A DNA stretch of 64,000 nt from Butyrivibrio sp. MC2021 (GTDB lineage: Bacteria; Bacillota; Clostridia; Lachnospirales; Lachnospiraceae). The position numbers and the translations under genes were made by a program. This document shows, in pieces, positions 8,103-18,775 of the stretch (positions within the stretch are counted from its first letter, which is position 1; each line of letters starts with the position of its first letter). Below the pieces are notes generated by a model. That model worked only from the letters and a program-made list of their open reading frames with translations, had not been told where the DNA came from and did no database searches. Where the stretch lies: contig NZ_JHXX01000002.1 of NCBI RefSeq assembly GCF_000621605.1, forward strand, positions 434,001 through 498,000. The letters run 5' to 3'.

Positions 8103-9530
8103 ATGACTTACACAGCGGATTGGAAATCGTTATCAAATTACAGGGTTCCACAGTGGTATCAGGATGCAAGGTTCGGAATCTTCATTCATTTCGGAATCTA
8201 CAGCGTGCCTGCTTATGCCAATGAGTGGTATTCCAGAAATATGTATATTCAGGGAACCAGGGAGTTTGACCATCATGTGGAGACCTACGGCCCTCACAAG
8301 GACTTTGGATATAAGGATTTTATCCCCATGTTCAAGGCTGAGAAGTTCAATGCCGATGAGTGGGCTGAGCTTTTTGCCAAGGCGGGAGCAAAATATGTTG
8401 TGCCCGTTGCGGAGCACCACGACGGCTTTATGATGTATAAGAGCAGCCTTTCCAAGTGGAACGCCTACGAGATGGGCCCCAAGGTTGATTATCTGGGAGA
8501 GCTTAAAAAGAGCGTTGAGAAAAAGGGCATGAAGATCGGCGCTTCCTCCCACAGAATAGAGCACTGGTTCTTTATGAGCCACGGCAGAGAATTTGAGAGT
8601 GATATCACCGATGATATCGGCCCGGACAGCCTGTACTGGCCGGCTATGAAGGAGCCGGAAAATCACTATGATCTCTATGCGGATCCCGCTCCCACCAAGG
8701 AGTTTATGGATGACTGGTTTAACAGGACCAAGGAGATCATCGATAATTACCATCCTGAGGTTCTGTATTTTGACTGGTGGATACAGGAAGCCTGCATGAA
8801 GCCTTACCTTCAGAAGATGGCAGCCTATTACTATAATGAGATGGAAAAGATCGGCAAGGTCGGCGTGATCAATTACAAGCATGATGCCTTTGCCTTTGGA
8901 TGTGCCGTTCCCGACGTTGAGAGAGGACAGCTTCCAACAGCCCGGCCCTATGTATGGCAGACTGATACAGCCATCGGAAGACATTCCTGGTGCTATACCG
9001 TGGACAATGAGTACAAGGATGCAGAGGAGATCGTATGCAACCTCATTGACGCTGTTTCCAAGAACGGCAATCTTCTTTTGAACGTGGGACCTAAACCTGA
9101 CGGAACTATTTCCGAGGAGGATAAAAAGGTTCTTCTGGGAGTGGGAGAATGGCTGTCAAAGAATGGCGAAGCCATCTACGGAAGCAGGGTATACAAGTTC
9201 ACTTGCGAAGGACCTACCCTGACTGCCGGCGGACAGTTTACGGATAAGAAAAAAATAGAGTATACTCCCGAGGATTTCAGGTTCACACAGAACGACGGCT
9301 GTGTATTTGCCATGGCACTTAAGTGCGCTGAAAACGGGGAGTACCTCATTAAGAGCTTTGCAACTGAGAAGGATGCGGCAGGTTCCGGCGGCTTCTCAGG
9401 AATAATCAGCAAAGTAACAGTATTGGGAGATGAATCCGAAGCTGAGTACAAGAGAGACGAAGAAGGTCTCCACATCAGGACTCAGTACAGAAGTGATCTT
9501 CCTGTGGTATTCAAAATAGAAGTGCTGTAA
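8103..9530 (+). CDS. GH29 alpha-L-fucosidase
   Basis: A retaining glycosidase that releases terminal alpha-L-fucose. Family features are clear: RFGIFIHFGIYSVPA, EWYSRNMY, AEHHDGF, and LYFDWW with Asp224 as the expected nucleophile, followed by a (beta/alpha)8-barrel end (NLLLNVGPKPDGTI) and a C-terminal beta-sandwich. There are 475 residues, normal for the family, without a signal peptide, so it acts in the cytoplasm. Start: ATG 8103 placed after GGAGG; a GTG at 8085 is in frame but lies upstream of the ribosome site. Last gene of the operon starting at 2215. Some GH29 members accept other 6-deoxy sugars, so specificity is likely but not certain. Confidence 0.93.
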   Translation: MTYTADWKSLSNYRVPQWYQDARFGIFIHFGIYSVPAYANEWYSRNMYIQGTREFDHHVETYGPHKDFGYKDFIPMFKAEKFNADEWAELFAKAGAKYVVPVAEHHDGFMMYKSSLSKWNAYEMGPKVDYLGELKKSVEKKGMKIGASSHRIEHWFFMSHGREFESDITDDIGPDSLYWPAMKEPENHYDLYADPAPTKEFMDDWFNRTKEIIDNYHPEVLYFDWWIQEACMKPYLQKMAAYYYNEMEKIGKVGVINYKHDAFAFGCAVPDVERGQLPTARPYVWQTDTAIGRHSWCYTVDNEYKDAEEIVCNLIDAVSKNGNLLLNVGPKPDGTISEEDKKVLLGVGEWLSKNGEAIYGSRVYKFTCEGPTLTAGGQFTDKKKIEYTPEDFRFTQNDGCVFAMALKCAENGEYLIKSFATEKDAAGSGGFSGIISKVTVLGDESEAEYKRDEEGLHIRTQYRSDLPVVFKIEVL

Positions 9531-9541
9531 AAGACACTTGT

Positions 9542-9712
9542 TTAATCAACAAAGCAATCCTCGATAAGGGCTTCGTACTCATCACGGAGCTCTTCGGGGA
9601 TATCATATTCATCAAGAGCCTCAGCTACTGACCAGTGTTCATTGGCCATAGAACGAAGAATGTTGCGGATAACTCCACGATCAAGAGCTTCCAAAGCTGC
9701 AACGTTAGTCAT
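9542..9712 (-). CDS. small acidic protein of unknown function (56 aa)
   Basis: A short acidic alpha-helical protein (MTNVAALEALDRGVIRNIL at its start, then EHWSVAEALDEYDIPEELRD) with no membrane segment. The start is fixed by GGAGGG 8 nt upstream of the ATG at 9712. An earlier in-frame Met at 9748 lacks a ribosome site. It is convergent with the fucosidase operon, with 11 bases between stops. I do not recognise the family. Confidence 0.65.
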   Translation of the reverse strand: MTNVAALEALDRGVIRNILRSMANEHWSVAEALDEYDIPEELRDEYEALIEDCFVD

Positions 9713-9860
9713 ATCAATTACCCTCCAGACAATACTTAAATCATACACGGATTGTTAAAGATTATTAAAAAAATTAATGCTCTATCGATAAAAAATGATG
9801 GATTAAAAATATATCTTTAACTACAATATATTGTAGTATTATTTTTTTTTAGTACAAGTA

Positions 9861-9889
9861 TTGACATTCAAACTGTAACAATTTTTGTA
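9861..9889 (+). promoter_or_regulatory. candidate sigma-A promoter
   Basis: TTGACA at 9861-9866, a 17-nt spacer and TTTGTA at 9884-9889. The -35 box is perfect and the -10 box weak. It lies about 35 nt before the gene at 9925. Confidence 0.35.
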
Positions 9890-9924
9890 GAAACTGCACA
9901 GAAAATGAGAGGAAATTTCAACAT

Positions 9925-11142
9925 ATGGTTGTGCTTGTAATTGTGCTTTCTATATGTGGACTTCTGACATCTTTCGGAGTTGTCGGAATAATTCCATCCA
10001 TAATTGCATTTGGTCTGAGTACTTTTCTTTTTGTGCGGGAAAAGTCGATAAATCTTGCCCGGGCCATGGCCATATCCGCCGTGGGAATTATTCTGCCCTT
10101 TATCATGTACATCAACAGCTACGGCTTTGCGCTGCCCAGGGTGAAGGATGAGAGACTGGGCTTTATCACCCAGATGATCTACGATAATTACTCAAATATG
10201 GGCTTTAATATGGACTTTCTCTTTAAGGAGGACAACATTCTTTCCACGGTGTTCTTTGAAAAGAGTAACCGGGGCTCCGACGGAGATGAGATCTATTATG
10301 TATCTGAGGGAGCTACCGTGGATTCTTTTGCTGAGGCAAAGGAGAATGCCAGGAAGACTGTGGCTGTCGTTACAACCCCTGAGGGATATGGAGAAGGCGC
10401 ATCTGTGGATGACAGCTCCGAGTGCGGTTCTGATAAAAAGGGAATACTTAATGAGGTATTTTTTAATGACGCAGAGCCCGGCAGCATTTTTGAGAGTATA
10501 GACAGTCTCGGAGATAAGAGTACCGGCTACGGCGCCGACAGAATAGGTCCCTCCGATGACGACATTCCTTCCTACGGTGGTCTTCCCATGGGAACACTGC
10601 TTCTTGGGCAGTATTTCAGGGAGGATGACCACAACTGTAATCCAATTCTGGTCCTTCAGAATAAGACCGAGGAGGATTACCGCTACGAGTGCAGATTTAT
10701 AGCCAGGGATGAAGAGGGAGAGGAGCTTGCGATTTCCGAGAAGACCGTCGAGGTTGTAAAGAGCGGTGCTCAGTTTGTCTTTGAGGGAAGATTTGATAAG
10801 GCAGAGCTGGAGGGAAAGCTCCCGGATATGTACGAGTTCTCTGTAACAAGAAGAACTCCTTATGAAAAGGATATGTCGGAGTATGTGGCGGTGTCCTCCA
10901 AGATAGATGCCGGTACTGCCATTCTCACGGCCAACAATGTCAGTGACAAGAAGGTCAAGGTTGATGCCTATGTGCTTTTCTTTGACGGCGGTGAGCTGGT
11001 GGACTGTATCTGGATGATCCCCCAGAATACGGGAGAAGTCTGCATAGAACAAGGAAGCGCCGCCTCAATAAAAGGCGACGCTTACTATAGATTCGATAGG
11101 ATAGAAACTTATTATACAGCCTATGAGGCTGTGGGAGAATGA
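9925..11142 (+). CDS. membrane-anchored protein of unknown function
   Basis: 405 residues. Two N-terminal hydrophobic helices (about residues 1-35 and 45-63) are followed by about 340 mostly polar, acidic residues with many short beta-like stretches, suggesting a folded domain outside the membrane. No catalytic motif or known domain is recognised. It is transcribed alone and converges on the thioredoxin gene, with only 8 bases between the stops. The start is the first ATG after AGAGGAAA. Confidence 0.6.
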   Translation: MVVLVIVLSICGLLTSFGVVGIIPSIIAFGLSTFLFVREKSINLARAMAISAVGIILPFIMYINSYGFALPRVKDERLGFITQMIYDNYSNMGFNMDFLFKEDNILSTVFFEKSNRGSDGDEIYYVSEGATVDSFAEAKENARKTVAVVTTPEGYGEGASVDDSSECGSDKKGILNEVFFNDAEPGSIFESIDSLGDKSTGYGADRIGPSDDDIPSYGGLPMGTLLLGQYFREDDHNCNPILVLQNKTEEDYRYECRFIARDEEGEELAISEKTVEVVKSGAQFVFEGRFDKAELEGKLPDMYEFSVTRRTPYEKDMSEYVAVSSKIDAGTAILTANNVSDKKVKVDAYVLFFDGGELVDCIWMIPQNTGEVCIEQGSAASIKGDAYYRFDRIETYYTAYEAVGE

Positions 11143-11150
11143 TATAAAAA

Positions 11151-11468
11151 TCAAAGAGCCTTGTCAATGAGCTCAGCAAGAGCCTCTGCAGGCATAGCAC
11201 CTGTGGCGCTGCCAACAACCTCGCCGCCCTTGAATACAAGGAAGCTGGGGATTGACATGATGTTGTATTTGGCAGCAAGAGCATTGCAATCATCTGAGTT
11301 GACCTTGCCAACCTTGGCCTTGCCGTCATACTTCTCAGCCATCTTCTCAACTACAGGCATCATCATCTTGCAGGGACCGCACCAGTCTGCGTAAAAATCT
11401 ACAAGAACAGGGATGTCGCTCTTAAGTACTTCTGTTTCAAAATTTTCTTCGTTAAATTTATATTCCAT
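11151..11468 (-). CDS. trxA: thioredoxin
   Basis: A 105-residue thioredoxin, the cytoplasmic dithiol-disulfide reductant. The active site WCGPC is intact near residue 29, and the cis-proline loop reads SIPSFLVFKGG as in the family. The C-terminal helix is complete, so the protein has normal length. A strong ribosome site (AGGAGGATACAATC before ATG) and a promoter at 11521-11548 precede it, so it is probably monocistronic. It could be one of several thioredoxins in the genome. No thioredoxin reductase gene is nearby. Confidence 0.95.
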   Translation of the reverse strand: MEYKFNEENFETEVLKSDIPVLVDFYADWCGPCKMMMPVVEKMAEKYDGKAKVGKVNSDDCNALAAKYNIMSIPSFLVFKGGEVVGSATGAMPAEALAELIDKAL

Positions 11469-11520
11469 GATTGTATCCTCCTATTTGAAAGATGTAACTG
11501 TTTGTTTTGTGATGATCATA

Positions 11521-11548
11521 GTATTACACAAAACAATTAAATTGTCAA
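11521..11548 (-). promoter_or_regulatory. promoter of the thioredoxin gene
   Basis: Read on the minus strand: TTGACA, then 16 nt, then TAATAC. The perfect -35 box and good spacing lie about 53 bases upstream of the trxA start. Confidence 0.6.
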
Positions 11549-11636
11549 CAATCTAATTGGAATAAATTTTAAATTTGTATTTATACATTTTTTACGATAT
11601 AAATAAACGCAATATGGTAAAATTGATAAAAAGTGA

Positions 11637-11933
11637 TCATTCGCCCTCTTGCTTACCGCTGTCCACAACCATACCGATGCACTCCATGGCAACCTCATAA
11701 AGGCCTGCCAGCTGCTTGGCGCCCTCATCATCCTTTTCGGCCAGCCTCTTGTACTGAGTAGTGAAGTAGCTCCTGGCCTGCTCAATGGTACTTCTTGTGA
11801 TCATGTGACCATTGCAGTACATGGCTCCCGTATCGGCATTGTATTTGCCGCTGCTGAAGTTCTTTTTCTGGGCATCGCCCATTCCCATGGATTTAGCAAG
11901 TGATTGAATGAGATCTTCTCTTCCCTGTGGCAT
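11637..11933 (-). CDS. small protein of unknown function (98 aa)
   Basis: A soluble, mainly helical 98-residue protein with no signal or membrane helix. Its middle has two short hairpin-like pieces (KYNADTGAMYCNGHMIT), and the C-terminus is helical and acidic. The ribosome site GGAGG before ATG at 11933 is strong. It is separated from trxA by about 170 bases that hold the trxA promoter, so it is an independent unit. No family recognised. Confidence 0.65.
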   Translation of the reverse strand: MPQGREDLIQSLAKSMGMGDAQKKNFSSGKYNADTGAMYCNGHMITRSTIEQARSYFTTQYKRLAEKDDEGAKQLAGLYEVAMECIGMVVDSGKQEGE

Positions 11934-12096
11934 AGTAACCTCCGAGATATTGTTATGTTAATAATATTATATCGTACACTGGAGCAATTGTGTCATATTT
12001 AAATGAAGATGATACATGTTTAATGCAATTAAATTTATTGCAATGTATAAATTTTTATTTTATACTCTGAAAAAACATATTCGGAGGTAATTCGTC

Positions 12097-13908
12097 ATGA
12101 CCTTTTCAATCATAGTTGTTTTGATAGGAATCTTGTACATCGGAGTTCTGGAGCTTTCCAAGAACATCATAGCCGGCTGGATTATAGGACTTCTGGCTGT
12201 GGTGGCGATGATAGCTGCAAGGCTGATTTTGATCCAAAAAAGAAAGTACAACAAAAAGACTGCGACTCTCATGTGGGTAGTATTTATTCTTGTGCTTCTT
12301 TGTAACCTTAAATTAACGGCACCGCCTTACAAGCTGGTTCCCGCCGTGGACAACAGAAATCCCGATGTCACCGAGGTTATCTCCATAGCTCAGGGTGACC
12401 TGACCGGGGTCTATAATAAGGACCACTCCGTAAAAGTGTATGCCGGCATTCCCTATGCGGCAGCGCCCGTGGGAGAGCTGAGATTTAAGGAGCCCCAGGC
12501 CCCTGAGAGCTGGGATGGAGTGAGGGCCTTTGATCATTTCGGGCCAATGGCCATGCAGACAGGCTCCTCAGCCTTATATGATTCTTTATCCCATATCCTT
12601 GGCTGGCATGATTATCAGATCCAATTCGGGGATGAATATCTTCAGAAAGTAAGTGAAGACTGCCTGTATCTCAATGTTTTTTCCCCAGAGGACAGGGCTG
12701 AGGATGAGCTTCTTCCTGTAATCTTCTATATTCACGGAGGTTCCCTTACCACAGGAAATTCCTCCTATTCCGAGTACAGGGGTGAGGACCTGGCAAAAAA
12801 GGGCGTGGTGTTTGTTAACTTTGCTTATCGCCTGGGTGTGTTCGGATACTATACCGCGGACGACCTCAAGGCTGAGTCCCCCAACGGAACCACTGGTAAC
12901 TACGGACTTCTTGACCAGATAGCAGCCCTTAAATGGGTTTATGACAATATAGAAGCCTTCGGAGGAGACAAGAGCAGGATAACCATTGCCGGTGAGTCCG
13001 CCGGTTCCTCCAGCGTCAATGCGCTGTGTGTTTCTCCCTTGACCGAGGGACTGTTTAACTACGCAATCGCAGAATCCAGCAGTATTCTGGCCAAGGTGCC
13101 TTTCCACACCTTCAGAAGCTATGAGGATGCTGTGGAGACAGGAGCTGAGGTAAGAGATGAGTTTAATGTGGCTTCCTCCGCAGAGCTTAGAAACATTCCC
13201 GCCGAGGAGCTGGTTAAGACCAAGACTCAGAATTCATCCATGACCATAGACGGATATTCCATCATCGAGCAGCCCTATCTTACCTATGAGAAGGGAAAAA
13301 ATCACGAGAAGGCCCTGCTGCACGGCTTCAACGCCAAGGAGGCGGATGCATTCCTTCTTGGAACCAAGGCCACCAAGGAGAACTATGTAGAGCTCCTGGC
13401 GGAGGATATGGAGGACTACGCAGAGGAAATGGCTGCGGTGGTTCATGCGGATATGCCTCAGAGAGATCAGCACTTTATCGTTGATGCCCTGGGAGATGCC
13501 AAGGGTGCCCTTAATACAGCCTACAGCGCCATGTGGTTCAGCTATTCCCATCACGTATGGAACAGATATATGGTGGAACTGGGACTTCCCAGCTATGAGT
13601 ACTATTTCACCAAGACTAACAACATGCTCTCCAATTATCACGCAGGGGAGCTTCCCTATGCCTACGGCAATCTCTGGAGACATCCGGGCCTTTATGACGA
13701 AGAGGACTACAAACTCTCTGAGATAATGCAGACCTACTGGACCAATTTTGCCAAGACGGGAGATCCCAACGGAGAGGGATTGCCCAAGTGGGTAATGAGA
13801 GATGAGAATAATACCAAGCTTATGAACTTTGATGTTGATCTGGATATGGTGGAGGATCCCAACGAGGAGATCTACAAGGTCATCGACAGATATATGGACA
13901 GCAAATAA
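12097..13908 (+). CDS. membrane-anchored type-B carboxylesterase
   Basis: Hydrolyses carboxylic esters (para-nitrobenzyl-esterase / cholinesterase fold). Three hydrophobic helices occupy residues 1-70. Then comes a full esterase domain: the N-terminal GVYNKDHSVKVYAGIPYAAAP motif, the oxyanion loop YIHGGSL, the nucleophile elbow GESAG with Ser301, and YHAGELPYAYGN carrying the likely catalytic His. The catalytic acid is probably the Glu in NAKEAD. At 603 residues it is longer than secreted members because of the membrane part, so the domain should face outward. The start follows CGGAGG. A hairpin terminator ends the gene. Natural substrates are unknown; feruloyl or acetyl esters of plant cell walls are possible. 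Confidence 0.88.
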   Translation: MTFSIIVVLIGILYIGVLELSKNIIAGWIIGLLAVVAMIAARLILIQKRKYNKKTATLMWVVFILVLLCNLKLTAPPYKLVPAVDNRNPDVTEVISIAQGDLTGVYNKDHSVKVYAGIPYAAAPVGELRFKEPQAPESWDGVRAFDHFGPMAMQTGSSALYDSLSHILGWHDYQIQFGDEYLQKVSEDCLYLNVFSPEDRAEDELLPVIFYIHGGSLTTGNSSYSEYRGEDLAKKGVVFVNFAYRLGVFGYYTADDLKAESPNGTTGNYGLLDQIAALKWVYDNIEAFGGDKSRITIAGESAGSSSVNALCVSPLTEGLFNYAIAESSSILAKVPFHTFRSYEDAVETGAEVRDEFNVASSAELRNIPAEELVKTKTQNSSMTIDGYSIIEQPYLTYEKGKNHEKALLHGFNAKEADAFLLGTKATKENYVELLAEDMEDYAEEMAAVVHADMPQRDQHFIVDALGDAKGALNTAYSAMWFSYSHHVWNRYMVELGLPSYEYYFTKTNNMLSNYHAGELPYAYGNLWRHPGLYDEEDYKLSEIMQTYWTNFAKTGDPNGEGLPKWVMRDENNTKLMNFDVDLDMVEDPNEEIYKVIDRYMDSK

Positions 13909-13915
13909 TTATCCT

Positions 13916-13948
13916 AGGGGATTTAGATAAATTCTAAATCCTCTTTTT
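13916..13948 (+). terminator. Rho-independent terminator
   Basis: AGGGGATTTAG pairs with CTAAATCCTCT (7-nt loop), running into TTTTTG. Ends the carboxylesterase unit. Confidence 0.75.
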
Positions 13949-13979
13949 GTCTATTTTTAACAAAAATATGCTAAAAAAG

Positions 13980-15563
<1,584 letters not shown>

Positions 15564-15590
15564 GTATCGGTTAATATAAAGGAGATTATT

Positions 15591-17039
15591 ATGTACGATG
15601 TGATAGTTATTGGAGCCGGTGTCAGCGGCTGCGCGGTAGCGAGGCAGCTCTCACGATATGACGTAAATGTATGTGTTCTTGAAAAATGCGAGGATGTCTG
15701 CGAAGGAACCTCCAAGGCCAATTCAGCCATTGTTCACGCGGGCTTTGATGCCGATGAAGGCTCCCTTATGGCCAAGCTCAACGTAAAGGGTAACGCCATG
15801 ATGGACGACCTTGCAAAGGACCTGGATATTCCCTTTAAGAGAAACGGATCCATGGTTGTCTGCATCCACAAGGAGGAACTTGACGGCCTTAAGACTCTCT
15901 ATGAGAGAGGTGTAAAAAACGGTGTTCCTGGCCTTAAGATCCTTACAAGGGAGGAAGCTCTTGAGATGGAGCCCAACCTTTCTGATAACGTGGAGGGCGC
16001 ACTTTTTGCTCCCACAGGCGGAATCATCTGCCCCTTCGAGCTCACCATCGCCATGGCAGAAAATGCCAACGTTAACGGCGTAGAATTCAGATTTAACACA
16101 AGGGTAGAGGACATCAAAAAGGGTGAGGATGGCCTCTGGCACCTTCGAACCAACAACGGCGAATATACAGCAAAATACGTTGTAAACGCAGCCGGTGTAT
16201 ACGCTGACAAGATCCACAACATGGTCAGCGAAGACAAGATGCATATCATCGAAAGAAGAGGCGACTACTGCCTTCTTGATAAAGAGGTTGGCGGATATGT
16301 TTCACACACTATTTTCCCTCAGCCTACCAAGTACGGTAAGGGTGTTCTTGTAACTCCCACTGTTCACGGCAACCTTCTGATTGGCCCCACAGCCATCGAT
16401 ATCGAGAACAAGGAGGGCACAGCCACCACAGCCCAGGGCCTTAATGAGGTTCAGGCCAAGGCCAGTGAGAACGTCAAGAACCTGCCCATGAGAAATGTCA
16501 TCACCTCCTTTGCAGGCCTTCGTGCTCACCTTGAAAGACACGAATTTGTCATCGAGGAAGTTAAGGACGCACCTTGCTTCATCGATGTTGCAGGTATAGA
16601 GTCCCCGGGACTTTCAGCATCCCCTGCCATCGGAGAGATGGTAGCCGATATGCTTAAGGATAAGATGGGACTTAAGGAAAAAGAGAATTTCATCTCCACA
16701 AGAAAGGGCATCACCAGAACCGAGGGCCTTTCTATCGAAGAGATGAACGAGCTTATCAAAAAGAATCCTGCCTACGGAACCATCGTTTGCAGATGTGAGT
16801 CCATCACTGAGGGCGAGATCCTTGATGCCATCCACAGACCCCTTGGGGCAAGAAGCCTTGACGGCGTAAAGCGCAGAACCAGAGCCGGCATGGGAAGATG
16901 CCAGGCGGGCTTCTGTTCACCGAGAACCATGGAGATACTAAATCGTGAACTTGGCCTTACCTATGAGGAGATAACTAAGAGCGGCGGAAAGTCCAATATC
17001 GTCATTGAGAGAACAAAAGGGGAGGTATCAGGATCATGA
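15591..17039 (+). CDS. GlpA-type FAD-dependent glycerol-3-phosphate dehydrogenase
   Basis: Oxidises glycerol 3-phosphate to dihydroxyacetone phosphate. It has an N-terminal FAD-binding Rossmann fold (VIGAGVSGCAVARQLS), the DAO-type substrate domain (for example NSAIVHAGFD and RRGDYCLLD), and a C-terminal BFD-like Fe-S domain with Cys400, Cys402, Cys437 and Cys442 (CxC, then CxxxxC). That cluster domain is typical of the anaerobic GlpA enzyme and of clostridial LhgO-like homologues. 482 residues. It follows glpK by 27 bases with AAGGAG, and its stop overlaps the next start by 4 nt, so the two oxidoreductases are translationally coupled. Assignment rests mainly on the kinase neighbour. Confidence 0.88.
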   Translation: MYDVIVIGAGVSGCAVARQLSRYDVNVCVLEKCEDVCEGTSKANSAIVHAGFDADEGSLMAKLNVKGNAMMDDLAKDLDIPFKRNGSMVVCIHKEELDGLKTLYERGVKNGVPGLKILTREEALEMEPNLSDNVEGALFAPTGGIICPFELTIAMAENANVNGVEFRFNTRVEDIKKGEDGLWHLRTNNGEYTAKYVVNAAGVYADKIHNMVSEDKMHIIERRGDYCLLDKEVGGYVSHTIFPQPTKYGKGVLVTPTVHGNLLIGPTAIDIENKEGTATTAQGLNEVQAKASENVKNLPMRNVITSFAGLRAHLERHEFVIEEVKDAPCFIDVAGIESPGLSASPAIGEMVADMLKDKMGLKEKENFISTRKGITRTEGLSIEEMNELIKKNPAYGTIVCRCESITEGEILDAIHRPLGARSLDGVKRRTRAGMGRCQAGFCSPRTMEILNRELGLTYEEITKSGGKSNIVIERTKGEVSGS

Positions 17040-18304
17040 AGACATACGATATCGTAATAGTAGGCGGTGGTCCTGCAGGCCTTGCAGCTGCAGTAGCCGC
17101 CAAAGAAGCAGGAAATGACAGCATTCTTATTTTAGAGAGAGACCACGAGCTGGGAGGAATCCTGAACCAGTGTATCCACAACGGTTTCGGACTTCACACC
17201 TTCAAGGAGGAGCTCACAGGCCCCGAATATGCTTACAGATTTATCAAGCAGGTTCTTGACCTTGGAATCGAGTACAAGCTCAACACCATGGTTATGGACA
17301 TCGCTGAGGATAAAACAGTTACAGCCATGAACAGAGAGGACGGAATGTTCCAGATCCCTGCCAAGGCAGTTATCCTGGCCATGGGCTGCAGAGAAAGGCC
17401 CAGAGGAGCCCTTAACATCCCCGGCTACAGACCTGCAGGCATTTTCTCCGCAGGAACAGCTCAGCGCCTTGTTAATATCGAAGGCTACATGCCCGGAAGA
17501 GAAGTAGTTATCCTGGGTTCCGGCGACATCGGACTTATCATGGCAAGAAGAATGACCCTTGAGGGCGCCAAGGTCAAGGTTGTGGCAGAGCTGATGCCAT
17601 ATTCCGGTGGCCTTAAGAGAAACATCGTTCAGTGTCTTGATGACTACGGCATTCCTCTTAAGCTTTCTCACACGGTAGTTGATATCGAGGGAAAAGAGCA
17701 CGTGACTGCGGTTACCATAGCTGAGGTAGGCCCTGACAGAAAGCCAATCCCCGGCACAGAGGAGAGATATACCTGTGACACACTGCTTTTATCCTGCGGG
17801 CTTATTCCTGAGAACGAGCTCTCAAGAGCAGCCGGTGTCAGCATGAGTCCCATCACTTCAGGCCCTGTGGTCAATGAGTCCCTTGAGACCAATATCCCCG
17901 GCGTATTTGCCTGCGGTAACGTACTTCACGTTCATGACCTGGTTGACTATGTTTCTGAGGAGGCCAAGAGAGCAGGACAGAATGCGGTTAAATACATCAA
18001 TGATGGCTGCAAAAAAGCTGAAAACGACAATGTTATCGAGCTTGTGGCCACAGAGGGTGCCAGATACACCGTTCCCAGCACCATCAATGTAGACAGAATG
18101 GACGACCTTCTTACAGTAAGATTCAGAGTGGGTGATGTTTATAAAGACTCCTTTGTCAGCGTGTATTTCGATGATGAGAGAGTAATGCACAACAAAAAGA
18201 GGATCATTGCCCCCGGCGAAATGGAGCAGATAATCCTTAAGAAGACTCAGCTCACAGAAAAAGCCGGACTTAAGAAGATCACTGTAAAGATCGAAAAGGA
18301 GTGA
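17036..18304 (+). CDS. GlpB-like FAD/NAD(P) oxidoreductase
   Basis: A 422-residue two-dinucleotide-domain flavoprotein: FAD site GGGPAGLAAAVAA at residues 8-20, conserved GCRERPRGA, a second Rossmann site GSGDIGLIMARRM near residue 162, and an FAD C-terminal motif (GVFACGNVLHVHDLVDYV). Members next to GlpA-like proteins pass electrons from glycerol-3-phosphate oxidation to NAD or to membrane carriers. It lacks the redox-active CxxC of disulfide reductases at the usual N-terminal site, in keeping with a transfer role. Overlapped by GlpA upstream; followed 5 nt later by the DUF1667 gene, its probable partner. Confidence 0.87.
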   Translation: MKTYDIVIVGGGPAGLAAAVAAKEAGNDSILILERDHELGGILNQCIHNGFGLHTFKEELTGPEYAYRFIKQVLDLGIEYKLNTMVMDIAEDKTVTAMNREDGMFQIPAKAVILAMGCRERPRGALNIPGYRPAGIFSAGTAQRLVNIEGYMPGREVVILGSGDIGLIMARRMTLEGAKVKVVAELMPYSGGLKRNIVQCLDDYGIPLKLSHTVVDIEGKEHVTAVTIAEVGPDRKPIPGTEERYTCDTLLLSCGLIPENELSRAAGVSMSPITSGPVVNESLETNIPGVFACGNVLHVHDLVDYVSEEAKRAGQNAVKYINDGCKKAENDNVIELVATEGARYTVPSTINVDRMDDLLTVRFRVGDVYKDSFVSVYFDDERVMHNKKRIIAPGEMEQIILKKTQLTEKAGLKKITVKIEKE

Positions 18305-18309
18305 CAGAT

Positions 18310-18675
18310 ATGGAAACAAGAGAACTCACATGTATTGGTTGTCCCATGGGCTGCATGCTTACAGTAACAATGGATAAGGGTGAAGTTATCGAGGTTAAGG
18401 GTAACACCTGCCCCAAGGGCGATATATATGCAAGAAAAGAAGTGGTTAATCCCACAAGAATCGTAACCAGCACCGTAAAGATCACAGGAGGAGACAAGGA
18501 GCGCGTATCCTGCAAGACAGAGAGCGACATTCCCAAGGCCAAGATCTTTGAGGTTATGAAGGATATTGATGCTGCTGTAGTAGCGGCACCTGCTCAGATA
18601 GGAGATGTTCTCATCGAGAACGTGGCAGGAACAGGAGTTAACGTTATTGCTACAAGAAACGTGGCTAAAGCATAA
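18310..18675 (+). CDS. DUF1667 protein, probable Fe-S partner of the GlpAB-like enzyme
   Basis: A 121-residue protein with a cysteine cluster near the N-terminus (CIGCPMGC) and a further CPKG near residue 32, the hallmark of DUF1667. The family accompanies GlpA/GlpB-like pairs in clostridia and probably carries an iron-sulfur centre for electron transfer; that role is inferred. Start: ATG 18310, 8 nt after GGAG; a GTG at 18301 is inside that ribosome site. Last gene of the glycerol operon, ended by the hairpin at 18702. Confidence 0.85.
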   Translation: METRELTCIGCPMGCMLTVTMDKGEVIEVKGNTCPKGDIYARKEVVNPTRIVTSTVKITGGDKERVSCKTESDIPKAKIFEVMKDIDAAVVAAPAQIGDVLIENVAGTGVNVIATRNVAKA

Positions 18676-18701
18676 GATTTAAGAAAATAAACAAATGGAA
18701 A

Positions 18702-18738
18702 GACCCGCAAGATGTGATCAGTCTTGCGGGCCTTTTCT
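18702..18738 (+). terminator. Rho-independent terminator of the glycerol operon
   Basis: CCCGCAAGA pairs perfectly with TCTTGCGGG, followed by CCTTTTCT. It lies between convergent units and may also slow transcripts of the minus-strand CBM gene. Confidence 0.75.
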
Positions 18739-18775
18739 ATTTAAGCCTTACCAGGATGAAATCATATGAAACCGC